From the NCBI GenBank assembly GCA_019638515.1, contig JAHBTS010000003.1:62001-126000 (forward strand): a stretch of DNA of 64,000 nucleotides, in the 5' to 3' direction. The position numbers and the translations under genes were made by a program. The notes under the pieces were generated by a model that was not told the DNA's origin, ran no database searches, and saw only the letters and a program-made list of their open reading frames with translations. This DNA comes from Chitinophagales bacterium (lineage in GTDB: Bacteria > Bacteroidota > Bacteroidia > Chitinophagales > LD1). Below are positions 1-9,626 of the stretch, one piece after another (within the stretch, counting starts at the first letter, position 1; every line of letters begins with the position of its first letter).

Positions 1-680
1 AAGTTTAGAGTTCGCTTTGTTGCTGTACTCTTTAGCAAGAATTTAAGTATAGGCATAGGCAACAAACGCCCATATACACCGCCTGTGCAGGGCACTTTTA
101 TGCCTCCGGCACTATATACCGTAAATGGAATCTCCAATAACTTTGCAGTGGGATTGTGTGTACCAATATTCTCGGCATGTATTCTGTAAATTCCCGTAGG
201 TGCATTGCTTACACCATACATGGTAGTGCGCATAGGAAACACGGAACTATCGTATTCAAAGCCTTCTTCTTCTAATATCGCCAGCATCCATGCCGTGGAG
301 TAATCTAGCGAACAATAGGGCGCTCTAAATCCTTTTACTTGTTTCCCTGTTATGTCTTCTAAGATATGGTTGGTAGCTACAATTTCAGTCTTAAAAGCAG
401 CAGGCGTAAGTTCCCACAATGGCGTATGGCTATATCCGTGCGATGCAATTTCGTGTCCCGCAGCGGCAATTTGCTTAATAAGAGCCGGATGCTCTCTGGC
501 AACGCTTCCCAATACAAAAAATGTTGCTTGCACCTCATTTCTTTCAAATAGATTCAAAATGGCTGCGGTGCTATTTTCTATCTGGCTTATTGGCTTTCCG
601 GCAGGTAGGTGATGCCGTAAGAAAGCACTGGTGTGCCAATCTTCAAGATCAATGGAAAGCAAGTGTTTGCTATGCTTCAT
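1..680 (-). CDS. Polysaccharide deacetylase (NodB-type), 3' end off the left edge
   Basis: Reading the minus strand from the ATG at 680 gives an open frame of 226 codons that runs off the window edge. The N-terminus has the DLEDWH motif (residues 11-16, catalytic/metal-binding aspartates), then HGYSH (residues 81-85, the H-x3-H metal site) and GFRAPY (about 118-122), the three hallmark motifs of NodB polysaccharide deacetylases. No signal peptide is visible, so it is probably cytoplasmic, like the DUF3473-associated deacetylases of exopolysaccharide clusters. It would remove acetyl groups from N-acetylated sugars. It lies 59 bases downstream of a transglutaminase-like lipoprotein on the same strand. 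The family call is firm; the substrate is unknown. Confidence 0.9.
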   Translation of the reverse strand, partial: MKHSKHLLSIDLEDWHTSAFLRHHLPAGKPISQIENSTAAILNLFERNEVQATFFVLGSVAREHPALIKQIAAAGHEIASHGYSHTPLWELTPAAFKTEIVATNHILEDITGKQVKGFRAPYCSLDYSTAWMLAILEEEGFEYDSSVFPMRTTMYGVSNAPTGIYRIHAENIGTHNPTAKLLEIPFTVYSAGGIKVPCTGGVYGRLLPMPILKFLLKSTATKRTLN

Positions 681-739
681 AACTCTCCACAAAACTAATG
701 TAATTCCATTGCAAGCTATGTAAAATCAACAACGGCTTC

Positions 740-1720
740 TTAATCTCTATCGTGCAAAAACTTTCCTTGCAAGATATTGCAATAAGTAAACAGCAGGTTA
801 TCTATATCTAAATCAAACAACTCTTCGGGGCGCCCAACTTGATGAACAGCATATACATAATCCCCATTTGCCGGAAGCGCCTGTGCCGCGTAAAAGTTAT
901 TGCCAATGTATAATGCAGAATCTGCCACCGATGCGTGTTTTTCTTTATAGTATTTGAATAATGAAGCATACTTGCCATTGCTTGTATTTTCAGCAAGTGT
1001 TTTTTTGGTTATGAGCGAACGGCTATAACCAAAATATCGCTTAGTGTGTATTACTTGATGTGCAGAATCTTTTAATGAAGCTATATCTACCAATGTTCCA
1101 AACGAAGAAACCGCTACAAATGGATCGAATGGATCTACTACATACTCACGCCCTCCAATAGTAATTACAGGAAATATATGCCCTCCTTCTTTTCTTTCTA
1201 CACGTACCGGAATTTGAAGCAAAGAATCCACCATAATTTTAAACAATGCTGAGCGCTGACCGCAGTAAAGTGCTACCCGATTGCTGTTTGCCAATGCGTA
1301 TATACTTTTATAGTTAGCTGGTGTAATTGCCAATGAATTTACCCTTTGCACATCTTCGAACTCTGTACTAAGAATATAGCTGCTGCTTGCGTAAATGAAA
1401 TCTGCAATTACTAATGCCTTTTTATATTGCTTTGCCGCTGAAGACAATACCTGAGTATCTATTCTCTGAAACTTTTTTTCTAGTACATCAACGGCATCTT
1501 CATACGCTAAATAAGATGTATTTTCAAAAAGTGTATCTAATGGATTTTTTGCATGAAACTCAGATAACACAAAGCGAAAACCATGCAATGGAATTGGCTG
1601 TAGTTGTTCGTTTACACTCAATAATTCCTTTATTTCAGATACATGTATGGAAGTAAGCCTCTTCTCCTTATTACAAGCAGCCAACAGCACTGCCAACAAT
1701 CCTAATATGTAATATTTCAT
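740..1720 (-). CDS. Transglutaminase-like lipoprotein
   Basis: A 326-residue protein with a lipoprotein signal peptide (lipobox LLAAC, lipidated Cys16), so it should sit in the envelope. A transglutaminase/papain-like core is suggested by a Cys-His-Asp triad in the right order: C153 in LYCGQ, H181 in GGHIFPV and D196 in VDPFDP. It is a paralogue of the protein at 9614-10591, with triad spacing that is almost identical (C154/H182/D197), and the two flank the giant surface protein. This suggests a role in processing, crosslinking or anchoring a surface product, which is inference. No known family member is close enough for me to name. Start chosen because it places the signal peptide at the N-terminus. 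Confidence 0.7.
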   Translation of the reverse strand: MKYYILGLLAVLLAACNKEKRLTSIHVSEIKELLSVNEQLQPIPLHGFRFVLSEFHAKNPLDTLFENTSYLAYEDAVDVLEKKFQRIDTQVLSSAAKQYKKALVIADFIYASSSYILSTEFEDVQRVNSLAITPANYKSIYALANSNRVALYCGQRSALFKIMVDSLLQIPVRVERKEGGHIFPVITIGGREYVVDPFDPFVAVSSFGTLVDIASLKDSAHQVIHTKRYFGYSRSLITKKTLAENTSNGKYASLFKYYKEKHASVADSALYIGNNFYAAQALPANGDYVYAVHQVGRPEELFDLDIDNLLFTYCNILQGKFLHDRD

Positions 1721-1854
1721 CTTTTCTACTTAACTGCATGTTTGAACTATTAAATAGTATTCATAGCCACACAAAAACATTGCTAAAATAGTATTCAACT
1801 ATGTAACTATGTGGTTAAATTTTTTTTGATGTCCCCTATTGGTAAAACAATTTG

Positions 1855-4800
1855 TTATCGAACCAACAACACACTGCCCTTTCTCTTCTCAGTTTGCCCA
1901 TCTACAAAAGTGATGGATGTTTCGTAAACATAATTTTCGGAAGGTGAAAGTTCACCATTGAAGTAGCCATCCCACCCTTGGTGGTAGTCGTTGCTTTCAA
2001 ATACTTTTTCACCCCATCGGTTGAAAATTTTCAGGCTGAATTGCAACACCGAAAGGTCATCTGTGAAAATGCCAAACACATCATTGCTGCCATCACCATT
2101 GGGCGAAAACAAATTGGGGATGTAAAGCTGCTTATCCAGCAACACAAAAATACGCACTTCACCTGCGGCAGTGCAGCCGGTGGCATCGGTTACCAACAAT
2201 TCATAATCGATGTTTTCTATGGTAGATGCAACAGGCGATTCGCAGTTGGCGCAATTCAAATTTTTCGTTGGTGTCCATTCAAAACTGTAGGCACCAACAC
2301 CGCCAACCACTTTGTTGCGAATCAACACCGCATGCCCCAGGCGCACGGTGGTGTCTTGCAACATGCTGATGATGATTTCATCGGGTTGCAAAATACCGGT
2401 GGCATCGGTGGCGGTGCAACCGTTAATATCAGAAACTGTTACCGAATAATTTCCTGCTGCAAGATTGCTGCCGCTACTGCCAAAAACACTTGCGCTGTTC
2501 CATTGATAGCTGTTGCCGCCATTGCCTCCGCCCACCGTAGTGTTGAGCGTTCCATCGTTCGATAAATAGCAACTCAAATCGGTGTGGGTGATGCTCACCG
2601 TCAAAAGGTTTGGATCGGGCAAATTCAAAGCAAGCGAGTCGCGGCAACCGTTGGCATCAACCACCGTTACCTGATAAAATCCTTGCGGAATGTTTTGTGC
2701 GTTTGTGCTGTTCAAGGTGCTATCGAAATTCCATTGATAGTTGTAAGCCGCAACACCACCGCTGGCGCTCACCAAAATAGAGCCGTTGCTTTCGCCAAAG
2801 CAGCTCGGTTGAGTGGAATCGGATAATACAATCTGCAACAGCGTAGGCTGAGTGATATTTGCTGTAGCAGTTGCGGTGCAGCCGATATAATCGGTAACGG
2901 TAACTGCAATGTTGCCTGCCGGAAGATTTTGCACCACCGAAGTTTGTTGAGGAGGTGTGCTGCTCCAGTTGTAAGTGTAACCCGGAATGCTTCCCTGCGC
3001 CACCACTTCTGCGCTGCCTTGCGGATTTTCAAAGCACAACAGATTCACCACATTCTGAATAGTTGCTGTAAGCAATGAAGGCTCTTCAATCAAAACTGTG
3101 TCAGACAAAGCGCAGCCATTTGCATCGGTGATACCTGCAATGTAAGTACCCGCAACCACATTAGAAAGCGCAACTGTTTGTTGCGCGGGATTGCTGTTCC
3201 AAACAATGGTATATGGTGTTGTGCCGCCCGCAATTTGCAGGGTTGAACTGCCATCGCTTCTACCAAAACAACTCACACTATCGTTTTGAATTTCTGCGCT
3301 TGTGAGTAAAGTCGGCTCAGTAATCGTTGCATCAGAAGTGTCGGCACATCCATTTACATCAGTTACGGTTAATGAATAATTATTGGGCGAAAGACTGGTG
3401 ATGGCACTTGAGTTTGCGCTGTTACTCCATATATAAGTAAATGGCTGTGTACCACTGTTCACATTCGCAGCTATGCTTCCATTATCAAAACCATTACACG
3501 AAACATTGGTTGGCGTTAACGCAATTAAAGGTAAAGGATTCACTGTAACTATCATGCTATCCGCAGCCATGCAATTGTTGGCATCGGTAACTGTAACATT
3601 AAACTGTGTGGTAACAAGTGGTGATACAATTTGCGATGCACCGGCAAATCCATTACTCCATAAATAACTTCCTCCTCCTATTGCATTTAATTGTACAGAC
3701 TGATTCAAGCAAATGGCTGTGTCGTTTCCGGCAAAAGGAATTGGCAAAGCAAACACTTCAGTTTGCTGCGTGTCGCTGGCAGAGCAGCCTGCACCATCGG
3801 TAAATGCATACACAATTTCATGCACTCCAACACCTGCGCTATTCATGCTGAAATCACCACCCGAAATTCCCGCACCCGAAAACAAACCGCCTGCCGGAGT
3901 TCCCTGCAGCGCAACACTTCCTGCATAATTACAATAGCTAGCATTCAAGCCTGTGAACGAAACCACCGGAAGTGCATTCACCTGAACAGTTTGTGTGTCG
4001 GCATTGGTGCAATTATTGGCATTGGTGAAAGTGTAGATAATGTTGTGTGAGCCTACACCCGCAACATTCGCTGAAAAATTATTCCCTGCAATTCCTGCGC
4101 CTGTAAAAGTTCCGCCAACAGGATTTTCAGTTAAAGCAATTGTTGCAGCATCTACGCAATATGCAGGAGCCAAGCCGCTGAAATTGGTTGGTGTTAGCGG
4201 ATGAACAATGGTGCTTTCTGTGGTATCCCATGCGCAATTATTGGCATCGGTGAAACTGTAAGCAATGGTGTGATTACCCGCGCCAGCAACTGCCGGAACA
4301 AAATCATTTCCTGAAATTCCAGTGCCGCTCAAAGTGCCGCCAACGGGTGTGAGCAACAACGTTTGTGCAGCATAGTTCACGCAATACTCAGGCTGAAGAT
4401 TGGCTATGGTGAGGAAAGTTCTCGGGTGGATGGTTGCAATTAAAGTATCACTTGTGGTGCAGTTGATGCGGTTGGTGGTGAGCACAAGCGGTTGCTGAAT
4501 ATCAGCAGTCGTAAAATTATTTGCGCTGAAAGTAGTGAAGCCCGAAGCTGCATCTGCAACACCTATTGCAGGATTCCATGAATACTGATGGCCCGCTACA
4601 TCTACCACACCAATTGGTATTACGCCACCTGAACAAAATGCGCTGTCATTCCCGGCATTGAGGTAAGAAATGTTATTAGTGAAAATTTCTGCTGCACTGC
4701 AAACACAAGGATTGGCGTTGGTTTCAATCAAGGCAATTAGGTTGCAACCATTGCCTGCATTCACATTAAATGAGGTATTGAAGTTGTATGCAGCAGCCGA

Positions 4801-7800
4801 GGTAATTTCATCTAAAACAGTATCGGTGTGCAGTAACACATCTGCTCCCGAAAACACATTGTTGCCATCGGCATCGCGATAGTATTTCACCACCAAACCT
4901 TTTCCTTGCGTAATGGTTTCTCCAAAGTTGTAAAGACTGCCGTTCACTTCCAATCGCTCGGCATTGCTTCCCGCAGTATAAGCCACAGCATTCAACGTAG
5001 TGAATTCCAAACTCGCTTTGTACACATAAATTGGAAGCGTGGTGTCGCCAGTTCTCACCTTGATGCCGCAGCTTTGACTATTTTGAATGCACAGTAAATT
5101 TTTAGCACTCACAGTAAAAGCATCAATGGTTTCTATACCGCAAACCAAGCTATCTGCCACCACATCAAACTGCACCGAAAATTTAATACTGTCACCGGCA
5201 ACAATTCCATCAGGCAGTTGCCAGGCAATGTGCTGTAGATTATTCAACACATATTGACTGAACGAAGCCACAGGCGGAGTGTTGTGAATGCCAGAAAAAC
5301 TTCCGCTTACATAAGTGGCATAGCGAGGCAACACAACCACTACCGAATCTAAATTTGTGGTAGCAAGCGGCCCGTTGTTTTTAACCGTTACGGTAATGGG
5401 TGTTGAACTTACGCATGGCGAAATATAGGTGCTGTTCAAATGCACTTCTGCATCATAAGGCTTATCGGCACCAGTTACAGCTAATTGCGATGAAAGCGAA
5501 ATTTCCTGCCCGGTGTAAAGCCCACATGCGCTTCTGCCATTAAAATTAAAACCTATCAAACTTCCCGAAGTGTAGTCGCAATCAGTGCGTACGCTAAAGC
5601 GCACTTTCACATTGTTTAAAGTGGTTTGCAAAATGCCTTTCAAACCATCGGTTCCAAGGGTTGCACTGATGGCTGATAAATCCCACTCATAAGAAGTTCC
5701 TGAAATGAAAGTGGGGTTTGGGATGCTGATATATGGTGCACCCGGAGGATAACTCAACTGCGAACTTCCCGGAGTGATGATGACTCCCGGTGGAAGAATT
5801 ACGCGCAACTTTAAATCGTAAGCAGTGCCCAATTGAATATTTACACCTTCTACAATATAGGTAGCTGTGTCGCACAAATCCACCGTGCCTGAAGGGCTGG
5901 TGATGTTAGCAATGAGGGTAGGAATTTGTGGCGAAAGCGTTAGCCTGATGCGGTCAGTATTGCATGGATAGTTGGCAAGGTCTGTTGGATAATTGCCGCA
6001 ATTCCAACCTGCATGAACAATCACCGAATCGGGCGCGCAGGAAGTGTAGCTTGCGGTGATGCGCAAGTTTCGAATGCCGCTTCCTACCACTTGACCCAAC
6101 TGATAAATTCCGCCCGCAGTTGGGTTCACCACGGTATTGTTTGTTACATCAAAAACCTCCACCACTACAACACCCGAAATTTGCGGAGCAGCCACAAAAA
6201 CATTTTCGGCAGCAAAAGCTGTAGTGTTGGAAATAGAAACTTCCCAACTTGCTGTGGCATCCTGCGCCAGTACCGATGGTAGTTGCGATTGCAAAAACAA
6301 ATCGGGACCCTGATAGGTGATGAAATCCAAATCGCCACGCGAACTCACATTGGCAGTGTTGGTGCCTATCAAGTTTGCACTCTCGCCAAAAAACCAGTCA
6401 TACACTACGTTTGATGCCACATTCTGCACCACCCTGCAAGTGGGTTGCAGCGTTACTTCCAGCGTTCCGTAAAAACCATCATCGCTTTCCTGAAAAGCTC
6501 CACCAAAGCGCGAAAAATATTGCTCCACCGCAAACTCTAAAGTGTCGGGAGAATTATTGGAAGGTGTTAAAGGTTGCCATGCAGAAGTGTTGGTTACTTG
6601 TGAACCCGCGGTGCGGACGTGATTAAACCTTGCCGAAACAAAAGTGTAGCCGGTTGGTGGAACTACGCGCAACATTTGCGGATGTGCCCAATAGCGATAT
6701 TCAAAAGGAAACATATTGCCCCCAGCATATTGCTGACAGCAAGGACCCACACTGAGGTAATAGTTGTTGGTGAGCGTAACGGTGTTGCAGGTGTTCACCA
6801 CAAAACTGTTGGGTCCCCAGTTGGTGTAGTAGTAACCCACAATCGAAAACGCTCCATCATAATTATTACAGAAAAATTTGTTGGCAGGCAGTGTTGGGTT
6901 GGCAATGTCGCTGGCAAAAAATTCATTGGTAACCCTGCATAAAAGAACAGCACCGCCTGTATTTTGTGTTACTCTATAACGCGGACGAAAATCCACCACA
7001 TCGCTTGTTTGAAAAGTAAAGCCCGCAGGCACGCAACCCGAAGCAATCAAACCTGCTGCGCTTAGGTTGTAACGGAAAGTTCGGGTGTTTCCTGCATTGG
7101 TAACAGTGGGTGTTGGTGATGCGCAGGTGTAGGTTATTCCCCCACGGGTGATGATGAGTTCACCATCTATAAAGGTGAGGTAATTGTTGCCATTGGTGAT
7201 TGCCGATTGTGCAAAAAGATATTGATAACTGCCATTCACCGTTCCGCTGAAATGTGCAGACACGGTATCGCCAAACATTGCCCTGTCTGTGCGAATCAAA
7301 TTCAAACTCACCACTCCCGCTTCAGGCACACCATCGTTGTTATCATCGCGCAATCCATAGTTCGTTCTTCCAATATTAAAACCCGAAACATTCATGCCCG
7401 CGCAGGTGGTAGGGCACACCACTGTTATTGGATGATTGATACAAGCAACCCTATGGTTACATGCGCAATTCGGGTCGCTGATGAAAAAACTTTCCACGCG
7501 AATGGTTCCCACACCACCGGTGTTTCCGCAGCTTGCGCAGTTGGCAGTTAAATCAAATCGCAAATCGCCATTGGTGCGGTTGAAAGGCGGATTGCCATTA
7601 AAGGTAATGGTGATGGTGTTGCCCGCTGTAGTAACACTTGCAGGGTTCCACACATCTACTCCATTGGCATGAACAATGCGCGCATTGCCCGCATAGCTCA
7701 AACAGTTGGGTAATGTTACCACATAGCGCCATTGGCGGCTTGACAGATTCACATAACCATTATTATCATTTACAAAAGCAAAACTAAAGGTGCGGGTTTG

Positions 7801-9201
7801 CCCGTTGGCGATAGTTGCCGGAGAATTATTATCTGTAAAGTCGGAATAGAGTTGATCATAAGAGCGCGCATAAGTACGCGGTATGATGTAGTTGTTTTGA
7901 CAAATGTTGCTGTAGCTTCCTTGATAACTCCATCCTGCACTTGTTCCGGCACCAACTCCCGTGCCTGCGCAATCATCCTGACAGCACGAAAATGAATTCC
8001 ACAATACAATGATTGAATCACCCGCATTGATGGGTGGTAAGCTGATGGTAACATTCCCCGTGCGCATTCCGGCAAGGCAGGCATAATTTCCACTTAAGCC
8101 ATTTACTGTTGGCGTGAATGCTTGCGGTGCGCCATTGTTGATGCGATAGGTGAAACTGCTGATGTCCATTGCAGTTTGCATACCTGCCGCAAATGTTGTT
8201 CCGGTGGAATTAAACACATTGATAGAAACATTGGTTGCCTGCCCAAGCCCTGTGTTGCGGATGGCAAGTTTTTGCAGGTTGGCAGTGCCCATGCCATAAC
8301 ACGCACTTTGCGATGGGGTGTGGGCTACAACAAGATTGGGTGTAAGGTTTGGAAACACCACATTGGCACTTGAATTAGAGGATTGACAAACCTGATTATT
8401 GCACCCCCAGCCCGCTGTGAATGCAGATGAAACTGCCACGCAATTAGTTACGGTTACATTCTCACAAATCACTATGTTTTCGCCCGATTCAAACAAAGCA
8501 TTTCCATTGCCAATGGTAGTAAAATCTGCAGTACCCAATGTTACAATCTCGGTGTTGCCCTGTGTAACTCTTGTACCGCGATTGATGCTATTGATTTGAA
8601 TACCGTTATCATGTTGGTCGGTAAAAACAAACTGCGAAAGTGCGCCAAGTCCGCCATTGGTGATGGTGATGCAGCGCGTATAAGTATCACCCACATTACC
8701 CGAGTAAGATTGATTGGTAACAGTGGTGATAGAAACATTCGGTTGCTTGATAAGATAGGTAAATGAAGTGTCGCTATCAAAAGTATTAAAACCATTAGCA
8801 GTGTAATTTACCCTTGCAATGTTTCGCGCGGGCAGGCCTGCTGCCATATAAGCCATCACATCGCAGCCGGCACCTGCCGAAAAAGTAATGGTGCGATTGG
8901 TGAGTGTGGCAATATCGGTGATGGCAAAAACCGGATTGCTTAAATCTGAAATATTTTGCTCGGTGGCACCGGTTATTGTTCCCGCAACATAAATTAAACC
9001 GCTGGGCATATTTACTGCCACCGAAACATTGGTAAGTAAATTGGGCGAAGGGTTGTAAAGTTGAAGTGTAAAGGTTTGCTGCTCTCCGCACACCGTCATT
9101 TCTGTTGGCACACTTGAGGTTATTACAAGCCTATTGCCTTGGGCAAACACCTGACCACACATTAGCATCCAAAAAAATATCAGAGAATAAAACTGTTGCA
9201 T
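1855..9201 (-). CDS. Giant T9SS-secreted SprB-repeat surface protein
   Basis: A 2448-residue secreted protein. A signal peptide (cleavage near VFAQ, residues 18-21) is followed by about 1600 residues of beta-rich DUF11/Ig-like surface domains with many Cys, Asn and Thr. At about 1600-1820 there are three similar Ig-like repeats (GGTFTGAGI-type motif, Y-C at the start, YxFTD at the end), then one PKD-like domain. From about 1885 to 2290 there are five SprB repeats, each opening with a [ST]C-x-[GN]-x3-G motif and ending in VTDxNGC. The last about 90 residues (from LFSPNGDGSND) form the gliding-motility-associated C-terminal (type B, CHU_C) sorting domain, so export by the type IX system and surface attachment are expected. 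An adhesin or gliding-surface role is likely from the family. It stands alone, flanked by two transglutaminase-like lipoprotein genes. Confidence 0.9.
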   Translation of the reverse strand: MQQFYSLIFFWMLMCGQVFAQGNRLVITSSVPTEMTVCGEQQTFTLQLYNPSPNLLTNVSVAVNMPSGLIYVAGTITGATEQNISDLSNPVFAITDIATLTNRTITFSAGAGCDVMAYMAAGLPARNIARVNYTANGFNTFDSDTSFTYLIKQPNVSITTVTNQSYSGNVGDTYTRCITITNGGLGALSQFVFTDQHDNGIQINSINRGTRVTQGNTEIVTLGTADFTTIGNGNALFESGENIVICENVTVTNCVAVSSAFTAGWGCNNQVCQSSNSSANVVFPNLTPNLVVAHTPSQSACYGMGTANLQKLAIRNTGLGQATNVSINVFNSTGTTFAAGMQTAMDISSFTYRINNGAPQAFTPTVNGLSGNYACLAGMRTGNVTISLPPINAGDSIIVLWNSFSCCQDDCAGTGVGAGTSAGWSYQGSYSNICQNNYIIPRTYARSYDQLYSDFTDNNSPATIANGQTRTFSFAFVNDNNGYVNLSSRQWRYVVTLPNCLSYAGNARIVHANGVDVWNPASVTTAGNTITITFNGNPPFNRTNGDLRFDLTANCASCGNTGGVGTIRVESFFISDPNCACNHRVACINHPITVVCPTTCAGMNVSGFNIGRTNYGLRDDNNDGVPEAGVVSLNLIRTDRAMFGDTVSAHFSGTVNGSYQYLFAQSAITNGNNYLTFIDGELIITRGGITYTCASPTPTVTNAGNTRTFRYNLSAAGLIASGCVPAGFTFQTSDVVDFRPRYRVTQNTGGAVLLCRVTNEFFASDIANPTLPANKFFCNNYDGAFSIVGYYYTNWGPNSFVVNTCNTVTLTNNYYLSVGPCCQQYAGGNMFPFEYRYWAHPQMLRVVPPTGYTFVSARFNHVRTAGSQVTNTSAWQPLTPSNNSPDTLEFAVEQYFSRFGGAFQESDDGFYGTLEVTLQPTCRVVQNVASNVVYDWFFGESANLIGTNTANVSSRGDLDFITYQGPDLFLQSQLPSVLAQDATASWEVSISNTTAFAAENVFVAAPQISGVVVVEVFDVTNNTVVNPTAGGIYQLGQVVGSGIRNLRITASYTSCAPDSVIVHAGWNCGNYPTDLANYPCNTDRIRLTLSPQIPTLIANITSPSGTVDLCDTATYIVEGVNIQLGTAYDLKLRVILPPGVIITPGSSQLSYPPGAPYISIPNPTFISGTSYEWDLSAISATLGTDGLKGILQTTLNNVKVRFSVRTDCDYTSGSLIGFNFNGRSACGLYTGQEISLSSQLAVTGADKPYDAEVHLNSTYISPCVSSTPITVTVKNNGPLATTNLDSVVVVLPRYATYVSGSFSGIHNTPPVASFSQYVLNNLQHIAWQLPDGIVAGDSIKFSVQFDVVADSLVCGIETIDAFTVSAKNLLCIQNSQSCGIKVRTGDTTLPIYVYKASLEFTTLNAVAYTAGSNAERLEVNGSLYNFGETITQGKGLVVKYYRDADGNNVFSGADVLLHTDTVLDEITSAAAYNFNTSFNVNAGNGCNLIALIETNANPCVCSAAEIFTNNISYLNAGNDSAFCSGGVIPIGVVDVAGHQYSWNPAIGVADAASGFTTFSANNFTTADIQQPLVLTTNRINCTTSDTLIATIHPRTFLTIANLQPEYCVNYAAQTLLLTPVGGTLSGTGISGNDFVPAVAGAGNHTIAYSFTDANNCAWDTTESTIVHPLTPTNFSGLAPAYCVDAATIALTENPVGGTFTGAGIAGNNFSANVAGVGSHNIIYTFTNANNCTNADTQTVQVNALPVVSFTGLNASYCNYAGSVALQGTPAGGLFSGAGISGGDFSMNSAGVGVHEIVYAFTDGAGCSASDTQQTEVFALPIPFAGNDTAICLNQSVQLNAIGGGSYLWSNGFAGASQIVSPLVTTQFNVTVTDANNCMAADSMIVTVNPLPLIALTPTNVSCNGFDNGSIAANVNSGTQPFTYIWSNSANSSAITSLSPNNYSLTVTDVNGCADTSDATITEPTLLTSAEIQNDSVSCFGRSDGSSTLQIAGGTTPYTIVWNSNPAQQTVALSNVVAGTYIAGITDANGCALSDTVLIEEPSLLTATIQNVVNLLCFENPQGSAEVVAQGSIPGYTYNWSSTPPQQTSVVQNLPAGNIAVTVTDYIGCTATATANITQPTLLQIVLSDSTQPSCFGESNGSILVSASGGVAAYNYQWNFDSTLNSTNAQNIPQGFYQVTVVDANGCRDSLALNLPDPNLLTVSITHTDLSCYLSNDGTLNTTVGGGNGGNSYQWNSASVFGSSGSNLAAGNYSVTVSDINGCTATDATGILQPDEIIISMLQDTTVRLGHAVLIRNKVVGGVGAYSFEWTPTKNLNCANCESPVASTIENIDYELLVTDATGCTAAGEVRIFVLLDKQLYIPNLFSPNGDGSNDVFGIFTDDLSVLQFSLKIFNRWGEKVFESNDYHQGWDGYFNGELSPSENYVYETSITFVDGQTEKRKGSVLLVR

Positions 9202-9291
9202 CCTTATCTGCTTATTAACTGCCGAATGTAAGCTATTGGCGGCAGCATAGAAAAGACCGCCTGAAACTAATTAGAGATGCCTCTCATTTAG

Positions 9292-9626
9292 TTTGCAACC
9301 AAAGAGCAGTGTGTTCCCAAATTCTACAAGCACATAAGCAAAGAAGGCATTGAGTTGATGCTTAAAGAAAATATTCGGGTGAATGATGAAGACGAATCCA
9401 AAAAAGAGGGCACTACCGACACAGCACATCAAAAACAAAACTCCGTAAAGACTCCAACAGGCGAAAACCCAAAATCAGCCATCTTAAACAAGACCATCGA
9501 TTATCCCGAAACTACTACAGAGGCATCTTTGAAGACAATATCAACGTAATACTTGCAGCAGCCACCATAAACTTCAAACAAATAATGAACAAATGGAAGA
9601 AAATTCAACCGCTTCAAAAGCAATAG
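9292..9626 (+). pseudogene. Decayed IS5/IS1182-type transposase remnant
   Basis: This 412-base gap between genes (9202-9613) holds a broken transposase. Frame 1 (from after the stop at 9289-9291) reads VPKFYKHISKEGIELM followed by a segment ending DTAHQKQNSVKTPTGEN, which resembles the N-terminal part of IS1182/IS5 transposases (the DTTVQEKN-FPTD region). A second frame, from about 9492 to the TAG at 9624-9626, reads RLSRNYYRGIFEDNINVILAA, the conserved transposase C-terminus (R-N-Y-x-x-G-x-x-x-D-x-I-N). The central catalytic region is missing and the two parts are out of frame, so this is a deletion plus frameshift relic. The 64-codon open frame at 9355-9549 is part of it, not a gene. The 3' end overlaps the convergent gene that ends at 9614. 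I saw no terminal inverted repeats. Confidence 0.75.

Noticed and set aside
1978..2565. A 195-codon open frame on the plus strand opposite the giant surface gene
   Set aside because: It lies wholly inside the giant gene's coding frame, with no recognised domain; it is the repeat structure of the sense frame that keeps it open.
9355..9549. A stand-alone 64-residue gene
   Set aside because: Starts at TTG within a longer transposase-like frame and continues the IS5-type sequence, so it is part of a relic.
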